From Bacilli bacterium (GTDB lineage: Bacteria > Bacillota_I > Bacilli_A > RFN20 > CAG-826): a DNA stretch of 64,000 nucleotides. Below are positions 38,087 through 47,654 of this stretch, piece after piece. Position numbers and translations under genes: made by a program. The notes under the pieces were generated by a model, which saw only the letters and a program-made list of their open reading frames with translations, ran no database searches and was not told the origin of the DNA. How positions within the stretch are numbered: the first letter of the stretch is position 1; the number at the start of each line of letters is the position of its first letter. The DNA lies in NCBI GenBank assembly GCA_016298185.1, contig JAEDDA010000002.1, positions 8,826 through 72,825 on the forward strand, given 5' to 3'.

Positions 38087-38992
38087 ATGGAAAAATTTAT
38101 CGTTAAAGAAACTCAAAATAATATGCGACTAGATAAAGTTCTGGTCGCTTTTATGAGTGATAAATCAAGAAACTATATCTCTAAACTTATTGATGATGGT
38201 AAATGCTTTGTTAATGACAAAGTAGCAAAAGCATCATTAAAGGTTAAACCAGAAGATGTCATTTCTATCGATATTCCAGAAGATAAGCCTTTAGATGTTA
38301 AAGGGGAAGATATTCCATTAAATATCATTTATGAAGATGAAGACATTCTCATTATTGATAAACAACAAGGACTTGTCGTTCATCCATCCAATGGACATTG
38401 GGAACATACGTTAGTGAATGCAATTATGCATCACTGCAAAGATTTAAGCGCGATTAATGGCGTGATTAGACCTGGTATCGTTCATCGTATTGATAAAGAT
38501 ACTTCTGGCCTTATTTGTGTAGCAAAAAACGATGTTGCGCACAATTTTTTAGCCGAACAACTCAAAGACCACACAATGAGCAGAACATATGTGGCCTTAG
38601 TAAGAGGTGTCATTAAAGAAAACCATGGCACAATTAACATGCCAATTGGTAGAGATAGCAGAAATCGTCAAAAGATGGCGGTTACTAGAAATAACTCTAA
38701 AGAAGCTATCACAAACTTTGATGTTATAAAGAGATTTGCAAATAATACATTAATTGAATGCCACCTAGTGACAGGAAGAACCCACCAAATTAGAGTTCAT
38801 ATGTCATATATCGGATATCCTGTAGAAGGCGATCCATTATATGGTGGTAGAAACTACAAGAAACTATATGATGGTGGGCAACTTCTCACCGCGGTTAAAT
38901 TAAAACTCATTCACCCAAGAAGTAAAAAAGAAATGGAGTTTGAAACCAAACTCCCATCTTACTTCCAAAATATAATTGATAATTTAGAATAA
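38087..38992 (+). CDS. RluA/RluD family pseudouridine synthase
   Basis: RNA pseudouridine synthase (301 residues) with an N-terminal S4 domain (about 12-70) and catalytic motif HRIDKDTSGLICVAKN (Asp in RIDKDTSG). Located after lspA as in many Firmicutes (RluD/YlyB type). It converges on rnhC with only one base between the stops. Confidence 0.92.
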   Translation: MEKFIVKETQNNMRLDKVLVAFMSDKSRNYISKLIDDGKCFVNDKVAKASLKVKPEDVISIDIPEDKPLDVKGEDIPLNIIYEDEDILIIDKQQGLVVHPSNGHWEHTLVNAIMHHCKDLSAINGVIRPGIVHRIDKDTSGLICVAKNDVAHNFLAEQLKDHTMSRTYVALVRGVIKENHGTINMPIGRDSRNRQKMAVTRNNSKEAITNFDVIKRFANNTLIECHLVTGRTHQIRVHMSYIGYPVEGDPLYGGRNYKKLYDGGQLLTAVKLKLIHPRSKKEMEFETKLPSYFQNIIDNLE

Positions 38993-38993
38993 A

Positions 38994-39905
38994 TTATTTG
39001 TTAATAACTTCGCTGTAATTGGCGAAGTTTTTCTTTGCCACTTTATATAATTCTTCCTCGCCATATTTATCTAAAAATCTCTTAGCGAATTCGGTGACTT
39101 TTTTGCTCGCTCCAAATGGGAAATCCATTCCGTATTTTTCTGATAATTTTTTCATCTCTTTGAGATAGGAATATCTGGCAATCACACTTGCTAATGCAAC
39201 ACATGGGAAATAGGACTCGCCTTTAGTTCTAAAAGTGATGTCTTTTACTTGTTCTTCGTTCGCATCATTAAGATATTTATAATATGTCTTTTCTGCGACA
39301 AATTGATCAACAAAGATATTAAGGACATCAATATATTCTTTATGCATATTAAGAAGCGCTCTATTATGCATTTTGGCTTTCATAGAATTGAGGTTTTCAC
39401 CCTTATCTAACATCTCATTATATTTCTCGTTGGGAAGTGTTAATTTTGAGAATTTAAATTGTTTTACAATTTCTGGACCAACTTCGAGTATCTTCTTATC
39501 AGTCATTTTCTTGCTGTCGTGGATACCTAATTCAATAAGCTTTTTAATATCTCTTTCACTAACAAATGCGGCCACGACAATCATAGGACCTAAGAAATCA
39601 CCGACACCGACTTCATCGCTGCCGATTTGATCACCAAAATAAAGCCAACCTTCTTTAACTTTTTCTTCCTTTTCTTGCTTCTCAACTTCTGGATTCCACA
39701 CTCTAGCTTCTTCTAAAGCGTTTTCGCCAAAGAATGTAACTTTCTTATTTTCTTTTTTTGAAAGATAAGCGGTGATAATGACATCATTTTTACGCGCTTG
39801 AAAATCAACATATTCTCCTTGGCTATTTTCTAAACAGTCAGAATAGTATTCTTTCATAACTTCCACTAAAGTGGATGGAACAGTAATAGTGATGTTTTCT
39901 TTCAT
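38994..39905 (-). CDS. rnhC: Ribonuclease HIII
   Basis: Cleaves RNA in RNA-DNA hybrids (303 residues). An N-terminal substrate-binding (DUF3378/TBP-like) domain (about 1-85) precedes the RNase HII-like core with GSDEVGVGDFLGP, the HIII signature. HDSKKMTDKK and FPCVALASVIARY are further conserved pieces. Divergent from mutS2. Confidence 0.94.
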   Translation of the reverse strand: MKENITITVPSTLVEVMKEYYSDCLENSQGEYVDFQARKNDVIITAYLSKKENKKVTFFGENALEEARVWNPEVEKQEKEEKVKEGWLYFGDQIGSDEVGVGDFLGPMIVVAAFVSERDIKKLIELGIHDSKKMTDKKILEVGPEIVKQFKFSKLTLPNEKYNEMLDKGENLNSMKAKMHNRALLNMHKEYIDVLNIFVDQFVAEKTYYKYLNDANEEQVKDITFRTKGESYFPCVALASVIARYSYLKEMKKLSEKYGMDFPFGASKKVTEFAKRFLDKYGEEELYKVAKKNFANYSEVINK

Positions 39906-39960
39906 ATAAATAACTTTATCATATTTTTCATTACTGATTAAGCATTTCGCGTATGTGTGA

Positions 39961-39966
39961 TATTAT
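39961..39966 (+). promoter_or_regulatory. TATTAT box placed for a leaderless mutS2 mRNA
   Basis: TATTAT with six bases to the ATG at 39973 and no Shine-Dalgarno; the -35 region is weak (TTAAGC). Confidence 0.45.
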
Positions 39967-39972
39967 ATTTGC

Positions 39973-42276
39973 ATGCAAGACATTTATGCGACATTTGAAT
40001 TCAATAAAATTCAAGAATCTATTAAAGAATACGCAAAAACCGAATTAGCAAGAGAACAAATAGATAACTTGAAGATGTTTTCTAACCAAGAAGAAGTCAA
40101 ATCTTCTCTTTTAGATTTGGATGAAATGATTTCTATTATAAATAGATTTGGTGTGATGCCTATCGCCACAAGTGCGAACGCTTTATATCTTATTGATCTC
40201 GCTAAGAAAACAGGTTTATTAACTCCAAGAGATTTAAACCTTATCGCAGATGATGTATTAACCAGCCAAGCTATTAATAAATTCGTTACAAAGATTGATA
40301 TTTCTTATAAACGCATCATGAACAAGATTTCTACTTTTGAAGATTTATCTTCATTAGAAAAAGAAATCCATAGAGTTATTACTAATTCTTTAACCGTTAG
40401 TGATAACGCCACTCCTGAATTAAAAGAGATTAGACAAAAGATTAGAAAATGCGAATCTTCCTTACAACAAAAGGTTGCTTCATTAGCATTTACTTATAGT
40501 AAATATTTAAACGATGATAACGCCACAATTAGAGATGGCCACTTTGTCTTACCTGTTAAAACAGTGGATAAGAGCAAAGTCTTAGGTATTGTCTATGATG
40601 TCTCTGATAGCGGTGCAACCACATTCATCGAGCCAATGGAAATTGTCCAAATCAATAACCAACTCACATCCTTAAAAGTGGAAGAAAACGATGAAGTAAG
40701 AAGAATCCTAAAAGGATTAACCGCACTAGTTTTATTACAAGAAAAAGAAATCATCCATAACAATGCAGTTATTGGTGAACTAGATTATTTAATCGCTAAA
40801 GGATTATATGCTAATGAAATTGATGGTATTGTTGCAGATAACCAAAGCGACCAAATCATCACATTAGATGAAGCAAGACATCCACTCATTGATAAAAACA
40901 AAGTGGTGGCTAATTCATATCACTTAGATAGTGAACAAAGAATCGTTATTATCTCTGGTCCAAATGCTGGCGGCAAAACCGTTAGTTTAAAAACCGTTGG
41001 TATCATTGTTATGATGAATCAATGTGGGTTAGCGGTTCCAGCGAAAAAAGCCATTTTAGGATTCTTTAAGAATATCTACATTGATATCGGTGATAATCAA
41101 TCGTTATCCGATAATTTATCCACTTTCTCCGCACACATGAATCAATTAGGAGAAATCACCCAAAGAATCGGTGGAAAAGATTTATTATTAATCGATGAAT
41201 TAGGTACAGGTACTGATCCAAAAGAAGGTGAAGCCCTAGCTTTAAGCATCATTAAATACTTAGAAGACAGACACTGTTTAGCAATGGTGTCATCTCACTT
41301 TGCGGCGTTAAAAGAATACGCATTCTTAAGCAAACATATCGATAACTCATCCATGATATTTGATGAAGAAAAACTTCTTCCAACATATCAATTTAGACAA
41401 GGCGCTCCTGGTATGAGCTATGCTTTGGATGTCGCCACTAGATATGGCATTAATGAAAATATAGTTGCTAATGCAAAGGAATTCTTAAAGAGTCAGAATA
41501 AAGATGATGCTAATGAGCTCATATCTATTCTCCAAAAGAAATTAGATGCTGCGAATAAACTTGAGAATGAACTCAAGAAGAAAGAAAGAGAATATAATGA
41601 TCGCGCTAACAAGTTAGATGCGGATGAAAAAGCCTATAAAGCAAGAAGAGAAAAACTCCTTGAAAGCGTTAACGAAGAAAAAGAAGAAATCTTAGAAGCC
41701 GCCAAAAAAGAAGTTAGAGAAATCATCGATTCCTTAAAACAAGATGGCGCTACTCTTCAAGAAGCCCATAAAAAGCTCCACGCTATTGAAGATTTAGAAG
41801 AAAGCCAAGAACTTGTTTCATATAACGAAGAACTTAAAGAAAACGATTATGTGACCATTCCTGCATATGACATGAATGGTAGGATAAGCAAAATCGAGAA
41901 GAATAAAGCTATTGTTATCGGTGATAACGGTATGTCATTTGCTATTAGTAAAGACAAGTTACATAAGATTAATCCTCCAAGAGTGAACAACGTAAGAAAG
42001 AGTCAAAACACTTTCGATATTTCTCTTGGATTAAATGTTGGCTTAGAACTTAACATTATTGGATTACGTGTTGAAGAAGCAAAACAAGAACTTATTAAAT
42101 ACATCGATAACTGTCGTCTTAAACACTTTGATCAAGTCCGTATTATTCACGGCTATGGAAGCGGTGCTTTAAGAAAGATGACTAGAGAATATCTTGATAC
42201 ACAAAAAGATTGTAAATATCGTCCAGGTGACGCTAACGAAGGTGGCGGTGGAGCTACTGTGGTAATTTTCAAATGA
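39973..42276 (+). CDS. mutS2: MutS2 ATPase with Smr domain
   Basis: MutS-like ATPase (767 residues) acting on branched DNA and collided ribosomes. Walker A GPNAGGKTVSLKT near residue 333, Walker B LLIDELGTGTDPKEG, a long coiled coil (about 510-625) and a C-terminal Smr domain with the nuclease motif IHGYGSGALR. The TGA stop overlaps the uvrC start (ATGA). Confidence 0.95.
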   Translation: MQDIYATFEFNKIQESIKEYAKTELAREQIDNLKMFSNQEEVKSSLLDLDEMISIINRFGVMPIATSANALYLIDLAKKTGLLTPRDLNLIADDVLTSQAINKFVTKIDISYKRIMNKISTFEDLSSLEKEIHRVITNSLTVSDNATPELKEIRQKIRKCESSLQQKVASLAFTYSKYLNDDNATIRDGHFVLPVKTVDKSKVLGIVYDVSDSGATTFIEPMEIVQINNQLTSLKVEENDEVRRILKGLTALVLLQEKEIIHNNAVIGELDYLIAKGLYANEIDGIVADNQSDQIITLDEARHPLIDKNKVVANSYHLDSEQRIVIISGPNAGGKTVSLKTVGIIVMMNQCGLAVPAKKAILGFFKNIYIDIGDNQSLSDNLSTFSAHMNQLGEITQRIGGKDLLLIDELGTGTDPKEGEALALSIIKYLEDRHCLAMVSSHFAALKEYAFLSKHIDNSSMIFDEEKLLPTYQFRQGAPGMSYALDVATRYGINENIVANAKEFLKSQNKDDANELISILQKKLDAANKLENELKKKEREYNDRANKLDADEKAYKARREKLLESVNEEKEEILEAAKKEVREIIDSLKQDGATLQEAHKKLHAIEDLEESQELVSYNEELKENDYVTIPAYDMNGRISKIEKNKAIVIGDNGMSFAISKDKLHKINPPRVNNVRKSQNTFDISLGLNVGLELNIIGLRVEEAKQELIKYIDNCRLKHFDQVRIIHGYGSGALRKMTREYLDTQKDCKYRPGDANEGGGGATVVIFK

Positions 42277-44030
42277 CCGAAAAAGTAAAAACCTGTATCG
42301 CTAATCTTAAACACCTTCCTGGTGTTTATTTGATGCATGATAAAGACGACAATATTATTTATGTTGGCAAAGCCAAAGATTTGTTTAAAAGAGTAAGCCA
42401 ATATTTCTTAAGACCTCAATCTGGTAAGGTTTTTAAGATGGTTACAAATGTCGATTATTTCGAAACCATCATTACTGCAAATGAAAAAGAAGCATTAGTG
42501 CTCGAAATGAATCTCATTCAGAAATACTATCCGAGATATAACATTCTTCTTAAAGATGGTAGCCATTATCCATATATTGCTCTAAAGAAGAAAGGTGATC
42601 CAATTCTTCAAATCAAAAGAAACAATAAAGATAAGAATTATGATTACTTTGGACCATTTCCAAATTCTGGTGCGGCTTTTCAAACTATATCTTTATTAAA
42701 TAAAGTATTTCCTATAAGGAAATGCCAAACATTACCTACAACAACTTGTTTATATTATCATCTCGGTCAATGCTTAGGCCCATGTGTGAACAAGATTGAT
42801 GAATCCATCTTTAAACAAATGAGAGAAGACATCAAATCCTTTATGCGTGGCAATAATCAAAAGCAAAAAGCGGAAATAAAAGAGAAAATGCTTAAAGCAA
42901 GCGAAAATCTCGAGTTTGAGACTGCGAATGAATATAAGAAGATACTTGACGCAATCGAACATATTAATATCCAACAAAATGTCGAAAATAGTGATAAAAA
43001 AGATAGAGATATATTCGCCTTCTCTTCTAGACAAGGCTATCTCGCTCTAGCGGTTCTCTCTTATAGAAAAGGTTTATTATTAGGCAAACAAGTTTTTACT
43101 GTAGAAGAATTTGGAGATAATGAAGAACAAGTTGCGGATTTGATATTGCAGTTCTATCAAAAATATCCAACACCAAATGAAGTGGTTATTAATAATAAAA
43201 ATGTCATCGAACTAATTGGTGAATTATTAGATTCTTCTGTTGTGGAAATGACCAAAGGTAAAGTTCATGAACTTGTCATTAACGCGAAAGAAAATGCAGA
43301 TAATGCTTTAGATGAATATTTCTTATCCGCAAGACTTGATTCTAATAAATTAGAAATGCTTGAAGAACTTGGAAGAATTATTGATATTCCAACCCCATTA
43401 CACATCGAGTTATTTGATAATTCCCATATTCAAGGAGCTTTCCCTGTCGGTGCAATGGTAGCGTTCATAAATGGCGAACCCGCGAAGAAGTTATATCGCC
43501 GTTTCTTAATTAATCACGAAGAAGCTCGTGATGACTTAGCGAGTATGAAAGAAGTTATCTATCGTCATTATAAGAGACTTGTTGATGAAGAAAAGAAACT
43601 CCCAGATCTTTTACTCGTCGATGGTGGCCTTAATCAAATTAAAGCCGCTGCGCTAGCTTTATTAGAAGCGGGTGCTAATGTCCCGTTATTTGGCTTATAT
43701 AAGAATGATAAACATCAAACATCAGGACTTATTGATGGAAGTGGCAAAACATACGAATTAAATGATAAAAATTTATTCTTTATGCTTACTAGAATGCAAG
43801 ATGAAGTCCATAGATTTGCTATCGCTTTTCATAAGGAAAAGAGAAACAAAGGCATGAAAGTATCTATCTTAGATGACATTCCAGGACTTGGAGAAAAAAG
43901 AAAAGAAATGCTTCTAAGAGCGTATCGTGATTTGAACGCACTTAAGAACGCTTCTATAGAAGAGTTCTCACAAATACTCCCACGTGATGTAGCGGAGAAT
44001 TTATATAATAAACTACTTGAAATAAAGTAG
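42273..44030 (+). CDS. uvrC: Excinuclease ABC subunit C
   Basis: Nucleotide excision repair nuclease (585 residues). GIY-YIG domain at the N-terminus (GVYLMHDKDDNIIYVGKAKDL), UVR motif around 205-240, the UvrC RNase H-like domain with FDNSHIQGAFPVGAMV and DGGLNQI, and a C-terminal helix-hairpin-helix region (DDIPGLGEKRKEMLLRAY). Coupled to mutS2. Confidence 0.96.
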   Translation: MTEKVKTCIANLKHLPGVYLMHDKDDNIIYVGKAKDLFKRVSQYFLRPQSGKVFKMVTNVDYFETIITANEKEALVLEMNLIQKYYPRYNILLKDGSHYPYIALKKKGDPILQIKRNNKDKNYDYFGPFPNSGAAFQTISLLNKVFPIRKCQTLPTTTCLYYHLGQCLGPCVNKIDESIFKQMREDIKSFMRGNNQKQKAEIKEKMLKASENLEFETANEYKKILDAIEHINIQQNVENSDKKDRDIFAFSSRQGYLALAVLSYRKGLLLGKQVFTVEEFGDNEEQVADLILQFYQKYPTPNEVVINNKNVIELIGELLDSSVVEMTKGKVHELVINAKENADNALDEYFLSARLDSNKLEMLEELGRIIDIPTPLHIELFDNSHIQGAFPVGAMVAFINGEPAKKLYRRFLINHEEARDDLASMKEVIYRHYKRLVDEEKKLPDLLLVDGGLNQIKAAALALLEAGANVPLFGLYKNDKHQTSGLIDGSGKTYELNDKNLFFMLTRMQDEVHRFAIAFHKEKRNKGMKVSILDDIPGLGEKRKEMLLRAYRDLNALKNASIEEFSQILPRDVAENLYNKLLEIK

Positions 44031-44065
44031 ACGTTTGCTTATTATTATAAACGCGGTAAAAATAT

Positions 44066-44142
<77 letters not shown>

Positions 44143-44183
44143 TTTCAAATTTTCCAAGTCAATAACTTGTGAGAATACAGAAC

Positions 44184-44207
44184 AGTACTACATAGTAGTA
44201 CTTTTTT
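44184..44207 (+). terminator. Terminator after tRNA-Arg
   Basis: Stem AGTACTA/TAGTACT, loop CATAG, then a T run. Confidence 0.85.
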
Positions 44208-44230
44208 GTTTATATGGAGACAATCAATAA

Positions 44231-44262
44231 GCAAAAGAAAAGCCCAATTTATCAAAATGGGC
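44231..44262 (-). terminator. Minus-strand terminator
   Basis: Read on the minus strand, GCCCATTTT...AAATTGGGC is followed by TTTTCTTTT. It lies downstream of the broken minus-strand gene at 44335-44543. Confidence 0.6.
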
Positions 44263-44293
44263 AGAATTCGAACAGTCGGTCAATTAGACCTCA

Positions 44294-44332
44294 ACGCGAC
44301 TCCAAACCAACTCGAGTCGCGTTTGGGGTACC
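44294..44332. repeat. Hairpin plus degenerate tRNA-Arg 3' copy
   Basis: ACGCGACTC (44294-44302) and GAGTCGCGT (44314-44322) are perfect inverted 9-mers. The right arm continues into the copy of the tRNA 3' end (44312-44332). Likely remnant of an attachment site. Confidence 0.45.
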
Positions 44333-44334
44333 TT

Positions 44335-44543
44335 TTACCTATTAAAATAGATTCCAAAGTCCACGTTGTATAATTGTGCTCTTACTTCGGTTTGTCATTC
44401 GAAGTTCAATAAATCTAAATTCTCAACATTCTCGTTTCCAATTATGAAAGTCAAATCGGTTCTCGACTTGATAATTACCTTTTAAAGAGTTTTCTGAAAT
44501 TAGGATCATATTCGGTCATTGAGAATTCATTGATTGTTTTCAT
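44335..44543 (-). pseudogene. Broken minus-strand gene of unknown family
   Basis: From an ATG at 44543 the frame reads MKTINEFSMTEYDPNFRKLF, then shifts and continues with protein-like sequence (IIKSRTDLTFIIGNENVENL), meets one in-frame TGA and ends ...VRAQLYNVDFGIYFNR. One frameshift and one nonsense codon in about 70 codons indicate decay. The family is not recognised. The rest of the gap to 44663 shows no gene. Confidence 0.5.
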
Positions 44544-44663
44544 TGTTTCTTTAATTGTTCTTTTATAGTTTTAATGCGTTCACATTTTAAACAAGAAAAA
44601 CAAATAATTAAACCTAATCAGCCTAAATTATTGGTAAAATATTTATAAGAAGGACAAAGGACA

Positions 44664-45458
44664 ATGACAAAAAGCAAATATGTGATTAACAAAATTACCA
44701 TTATTGGTTTTCTTCTTTATTTCTTTATTTTATTAATCGAGAGAATTATCGCTTTAATCTTATCGGTTAATAATGGAGGGTATATTTCTTTATTATCTGG
44801 ATCATTCTTTGGGGTTAGCACTTATATTATCACTGCTTGTAGTGTCTTATTCGGCGTCTTGCTATTTATTAAACCACTAATAAAATTAGTGAAATGTTTA
44901 TTTAGTCGAGAGATATATTGTTTTAAAGAAGATAAAAATTTAATCAACAGTGTAATTGTTCTCCTTTGTGGAGGGATGATGCATACAGGATTTACTATCG
45001 CGCCTATCCAATTTGTGGCTTATGGTTTTTTGATTTTATCTATGATTATGCAAGTCATCGATCGTAAAGAAGATAAAGAAAATTTATTCATCAATATTTG
45101 TTCGTTAATTTATATCACTTTATTCTCGATGTGTATACCAGTATGTTATCCAACTTATTTAGGCACACCGATAAATGTCTTCTTCTATATTGCGGAATAC
45201 CTCGCAGTGACTTTATTACTCCCTTTATTCAGGTTATTATTGTTAGGATTTTTCAAAGAAGGTCATGTGCGTTTTTCTTTGATTCCGTTTTTTGTAATGA
45301 TTATTAGTTGTGGCTTGGTGATTGGTTTAAAATTTGAAGAAGAGATTAATTATTTTGTTTTGATATTTGCAATATTAACCACTTTGTTCTATCTAATCTT
45401 CGGCTTGAGGATTCGACAGAAATTAATACATCAAGAAGATAAAAATGAAGTTAGGTAG
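44664..45458 (+). CDS. Polytopic membrane protein of unknown function
   Basis: A 264-residue very hydrophobic protein with about seven or eight predicted helices and short charged loops (SREIYCFKEDKN, DRKEDKEN). AAAGGA lies before the ATG and TAAAAT upstream may be its -10. It stands alone in the decayed zone. No family is recognised. Confidence 0.65.
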   Translation: MTKSKYVINKITIIGFLLYFFILLIERIIALILSVNNGGYISLLSGSFFGVSTYIITACSVLFGVLLFIKPLIKLVKCLFSREIYCFKEDKNLINSVIVLLCGGMMHTGFTIAPIQFVAYGFLILSMIMQVIDRKEDKENLFINICSLIYITLFSMCIPVCYPTYLGTPINVFFYIAEYLAVTLLLPLFRLLLLGFFKEGHVRFSLIPFFVMIISCGLVIGLKFEEEINYFVLIFAILTTLFYLIFGLRIRQKLIHQEDKNEVR

Positions 45459-45516
45459 TCCCTGACATCTTTTTTAAAATGATATTGACGAGATCTAATA
45501 TATAGGCATCAAATGA

Positions 45517-45684
45517 ATCTCCTGTCCTAAGCAAGACATCAAATTTGCCAAAACATTTAAAAACAGAAATTCTGCGATTAAATATATGTTTGAATGCTTC
45601 GATAAGAAAGGTCTTTTTACTTATGAAGTTAAAGATGAATATAGTTTAAAAGACAAACACGATATCGAATATGTCATCGATTAA
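45517..45684 (+). pseudogene. C-terminal gene fragment
   Basis: An open stretch after a TGA reads protein-like for about 55 codons, including NSAIKYMFECFDKKGLFTYE, and ends at TAA 45682-45684. It has no start codon or ribosome site. Remaining bases to 45813 show no gene. Confidence 0.4.
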
Positions 45685-45813
45685 TATAATCGTTTTCGTA
45701 TTGATCGTAATTTTTCAATGATGTAGATAGCCTTCTTTTATTTTTCAAAAATCATTTATATTATTTTTAAAAAATGCCATACTAAAACCGAAACATTAAT
45801 ACAAGTATTAAAT

Positions 45814-46812
45814 ATGATCGAATTAATTCATTTAACTAAATCCTTTAAAAAGCCTGTGCGTAAGCCTGGTATTATTGGTATGTTCACATCTTTATTTTCT
45901 CGTAAATACACAGTAACTACCGCGGTTAACGATATTTCATTTAAGATAAATGATGGAGAAATCGTTGGTTATATCGGGGCAAATGGAGCAGGTAAATCTA
46001 CGACGATTAAGATGATGTGCGGGATATTAAATCCCACAAGTGGTAAGGTTTTACTTAATGGTGTAGAACCTTATAAAAAAAGAAGAGAAATCGCTAAAAG
46101 TGTCGGTGTAGTTTTTGGACAAAAAACGCAATTATGGTGGGATATTCCTTTAATTGAATCTTTTGTCGTCTTGAAAGAAATGTATCAAATTTCTGATCAA
46201 GATTATGAAGAAAGAATGGAATTCTTAAAAAGTACATTAGGAATTAGTGAATTCTTACATCAACCAGTTAGAACTTTATCTTTAGGGCAAAGAATGCGTG
46301 CTGATTTAGCGGCTGCTTGGCTACATAATCCATCGATTTTGTTTTTAGATGAACCAACTATCGGTTTAGATGTTTTGGTTAAAGAAAAAATTCGTCAAGC
46401 AATTAAAACAATGAACAATAAATACCATACCACAGTGATATTAACCACTCATGATATGGAAGATATTGAGAATTTATGTTCGAGAATTATCTTAATTGAG
46501 AAAGGCGGCATCATTTATGATGGCTCTTTAAAAGATATTAAACATAAATTCGGTGACGCGAAGACTATTTCTGTTCCTTATTTTGGCGATTATGATATCA
46601 CTTCTTTGGATGATTTTAATCAAAAAGTTAAATACGAACTAAAAGATGAACATTTGTTGATTAAATTTAACGCTGGACAAGTGCCTTTAGAAAATATTGT
46701 CAATTATGTTTTCCATCATCTCCATACGCAAGATTTTGTCATCAGCGATATTAATATCGAAGATATCGTTAAAGAAATATTAGCGAAAGAAGAAAACCAT
46801 GAAAAAATATAA
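45814..46812 (+). CDS. ABC-2 type exporter ATPase
   Basis: ATPase (332 residues) of a three-gene ABC exporter. Walker A GANGAGKST (55-63), signature LSLGQ (155-159), Walker B ILFLDE (175-180). The insertion near residues 13-35 before the NBD core (KPGIIGMFTSLFSRKYT) is characteristic of ATPases that pair with DUF990/ABC2_membrane_6 permeases. No clear Shine-Dalgarno precedes the ATG. Overlaps the next gene by 14 bases. Substrate unknown; related systems export drugs or peptides. Confidence 0.88.
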   Translation: MIELIHLTKSFKKPVRKPGIIGMFTSLFSRKYTVTTAVNDISFKINDGEIVGYIGANGAGKSTTIKMMCGILNPTSGKVLLNGVEPYKKRREIAKSVGVVFGQKTQLWWDIPLIESFVVLKEMYQISDQDYEERMEFLKSTLGISEFLHQPVRTLSLGQRMRADLAAAWLHNPSILFLDEPTIGLDVLVKEKIRQAIKTMNNKYHTTVILTTHDMEDIENLCSRIILIEKGGIIYDGSLKDIKHKFGDAKTISVPYFGDYDITSLDDFNQKVKYELKDEHLLIKFNAGQVPLENIVNYVFHHLHTQDFVISDINIEDIVKEILAKEENHEKI

Positions 46813-47653
46813 ACCTTTCTTCCGAGCAGGAATGATTAATTTTCTCGCTTATCGATTTTCTTTGTTGACTTGGTTAATTGTCACCGCTTTACAAGTGGTG
46901 TGCACAGTTTTCCTTTGGCTTGCTGTTTTTAAAACCTCAGCAGAATATCAACATATTGATATTAATGAAGTGGTGATTAATGGATTCACATTAAAAAGCG
47001 TGATTGTCTATTTTGTTTTTTCTAACATCTTTTCCTTTATCACTTTTGGCAGTGACACAATGTGGAATATTAATGAGGATATTCGCGAAGGAAAAATCGC
47101 TGTTAATATCATTAAACCGATTTCTTATCGCATTAGATTATTGTTTACTGCTTTAGGCACTTCTTTTGGTCCAACATTAATTTTTGGAGTTCCTTTGTAT
47201 ATCATTGCTTATACGGTATTTGTTTTGACTAAAATGCTCATTATCACTAATATTTGGATGTTTTTGTTTAATATTTTAATATTTATAATATTAACAGTGT
47301 TAGCTATGATTCTAAGCGACAGCATCCAATTCTTCTTTGGTGTTTTGTGCTTTTATACATCTAGTGCTTGGGGTTTATCGATGTTAAAGAATACCATCAC
47401 TAATTTTCTTTCTGGTAGTTTATTACCATTATCATTCTTTAAATTCGGTCATTTTGATTTATCAAAAATCGTACAATATTTACCATTTGCTGGCTTAGTG
47501 CAAAATCCGATATTAGTGTTGATTAATCAGTCGACAATCAACCAAAGCATTCATTATGTCGGATTATCGCTTGCCTGGATTATTATTTTCGAAATAATAA
47601 ATAAATTGAGTTTTATGCGCGCTTCAAAAGCGATCACGGTACAAGGAGGATAA
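46799..47653 (+). CDS. ABC-2 exporter permease 1
   Basis: Membrane protein (284 residues) with six predicted helices; N-terminal FRAGMINFLAYRFSLLTW and the loop MWNINEDIREGKIAVNIIKP match the ABC2_membrane_6 (DUF990) family. Its start lies inside the ATPase gene, so they are coupled. It forms a heterodimer with permease 2, by family analogy. Confidence 0.85.
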   Translation: MKKYKPFFRAGMINFLAYRFSLLTWLIVTALQVVCTVFLWLAVFKTSAEYQHIDINEVVINGFTLKSVIVYFVFSNIFSFITFGSDTMWNINEDIREGKIAVNIIKPISYRIRLLFTALGTSFGPTLIFGVPLYIIAYTVFVLTKMLIITNIWMFLFNILIFIILTVLAMILSDSIQFFFGVLCFYTSSAWGLSMLKNTITNFLSGSLLPLSFFKFGHFDLSKIVQYLPFAGLVQNPILVLINQSTINQSIHYVGLSLAWIIIFEIINKLSFMRASKAITVQGG

Positions 47654-47654
47654 T

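Noticed and set aside
44335..44480. UGA read as tryptophan
   Set aside because: The in-frame TGA occurs in a gene that also has a frameshift; all intact genes use TGG and none carries internal TGA.
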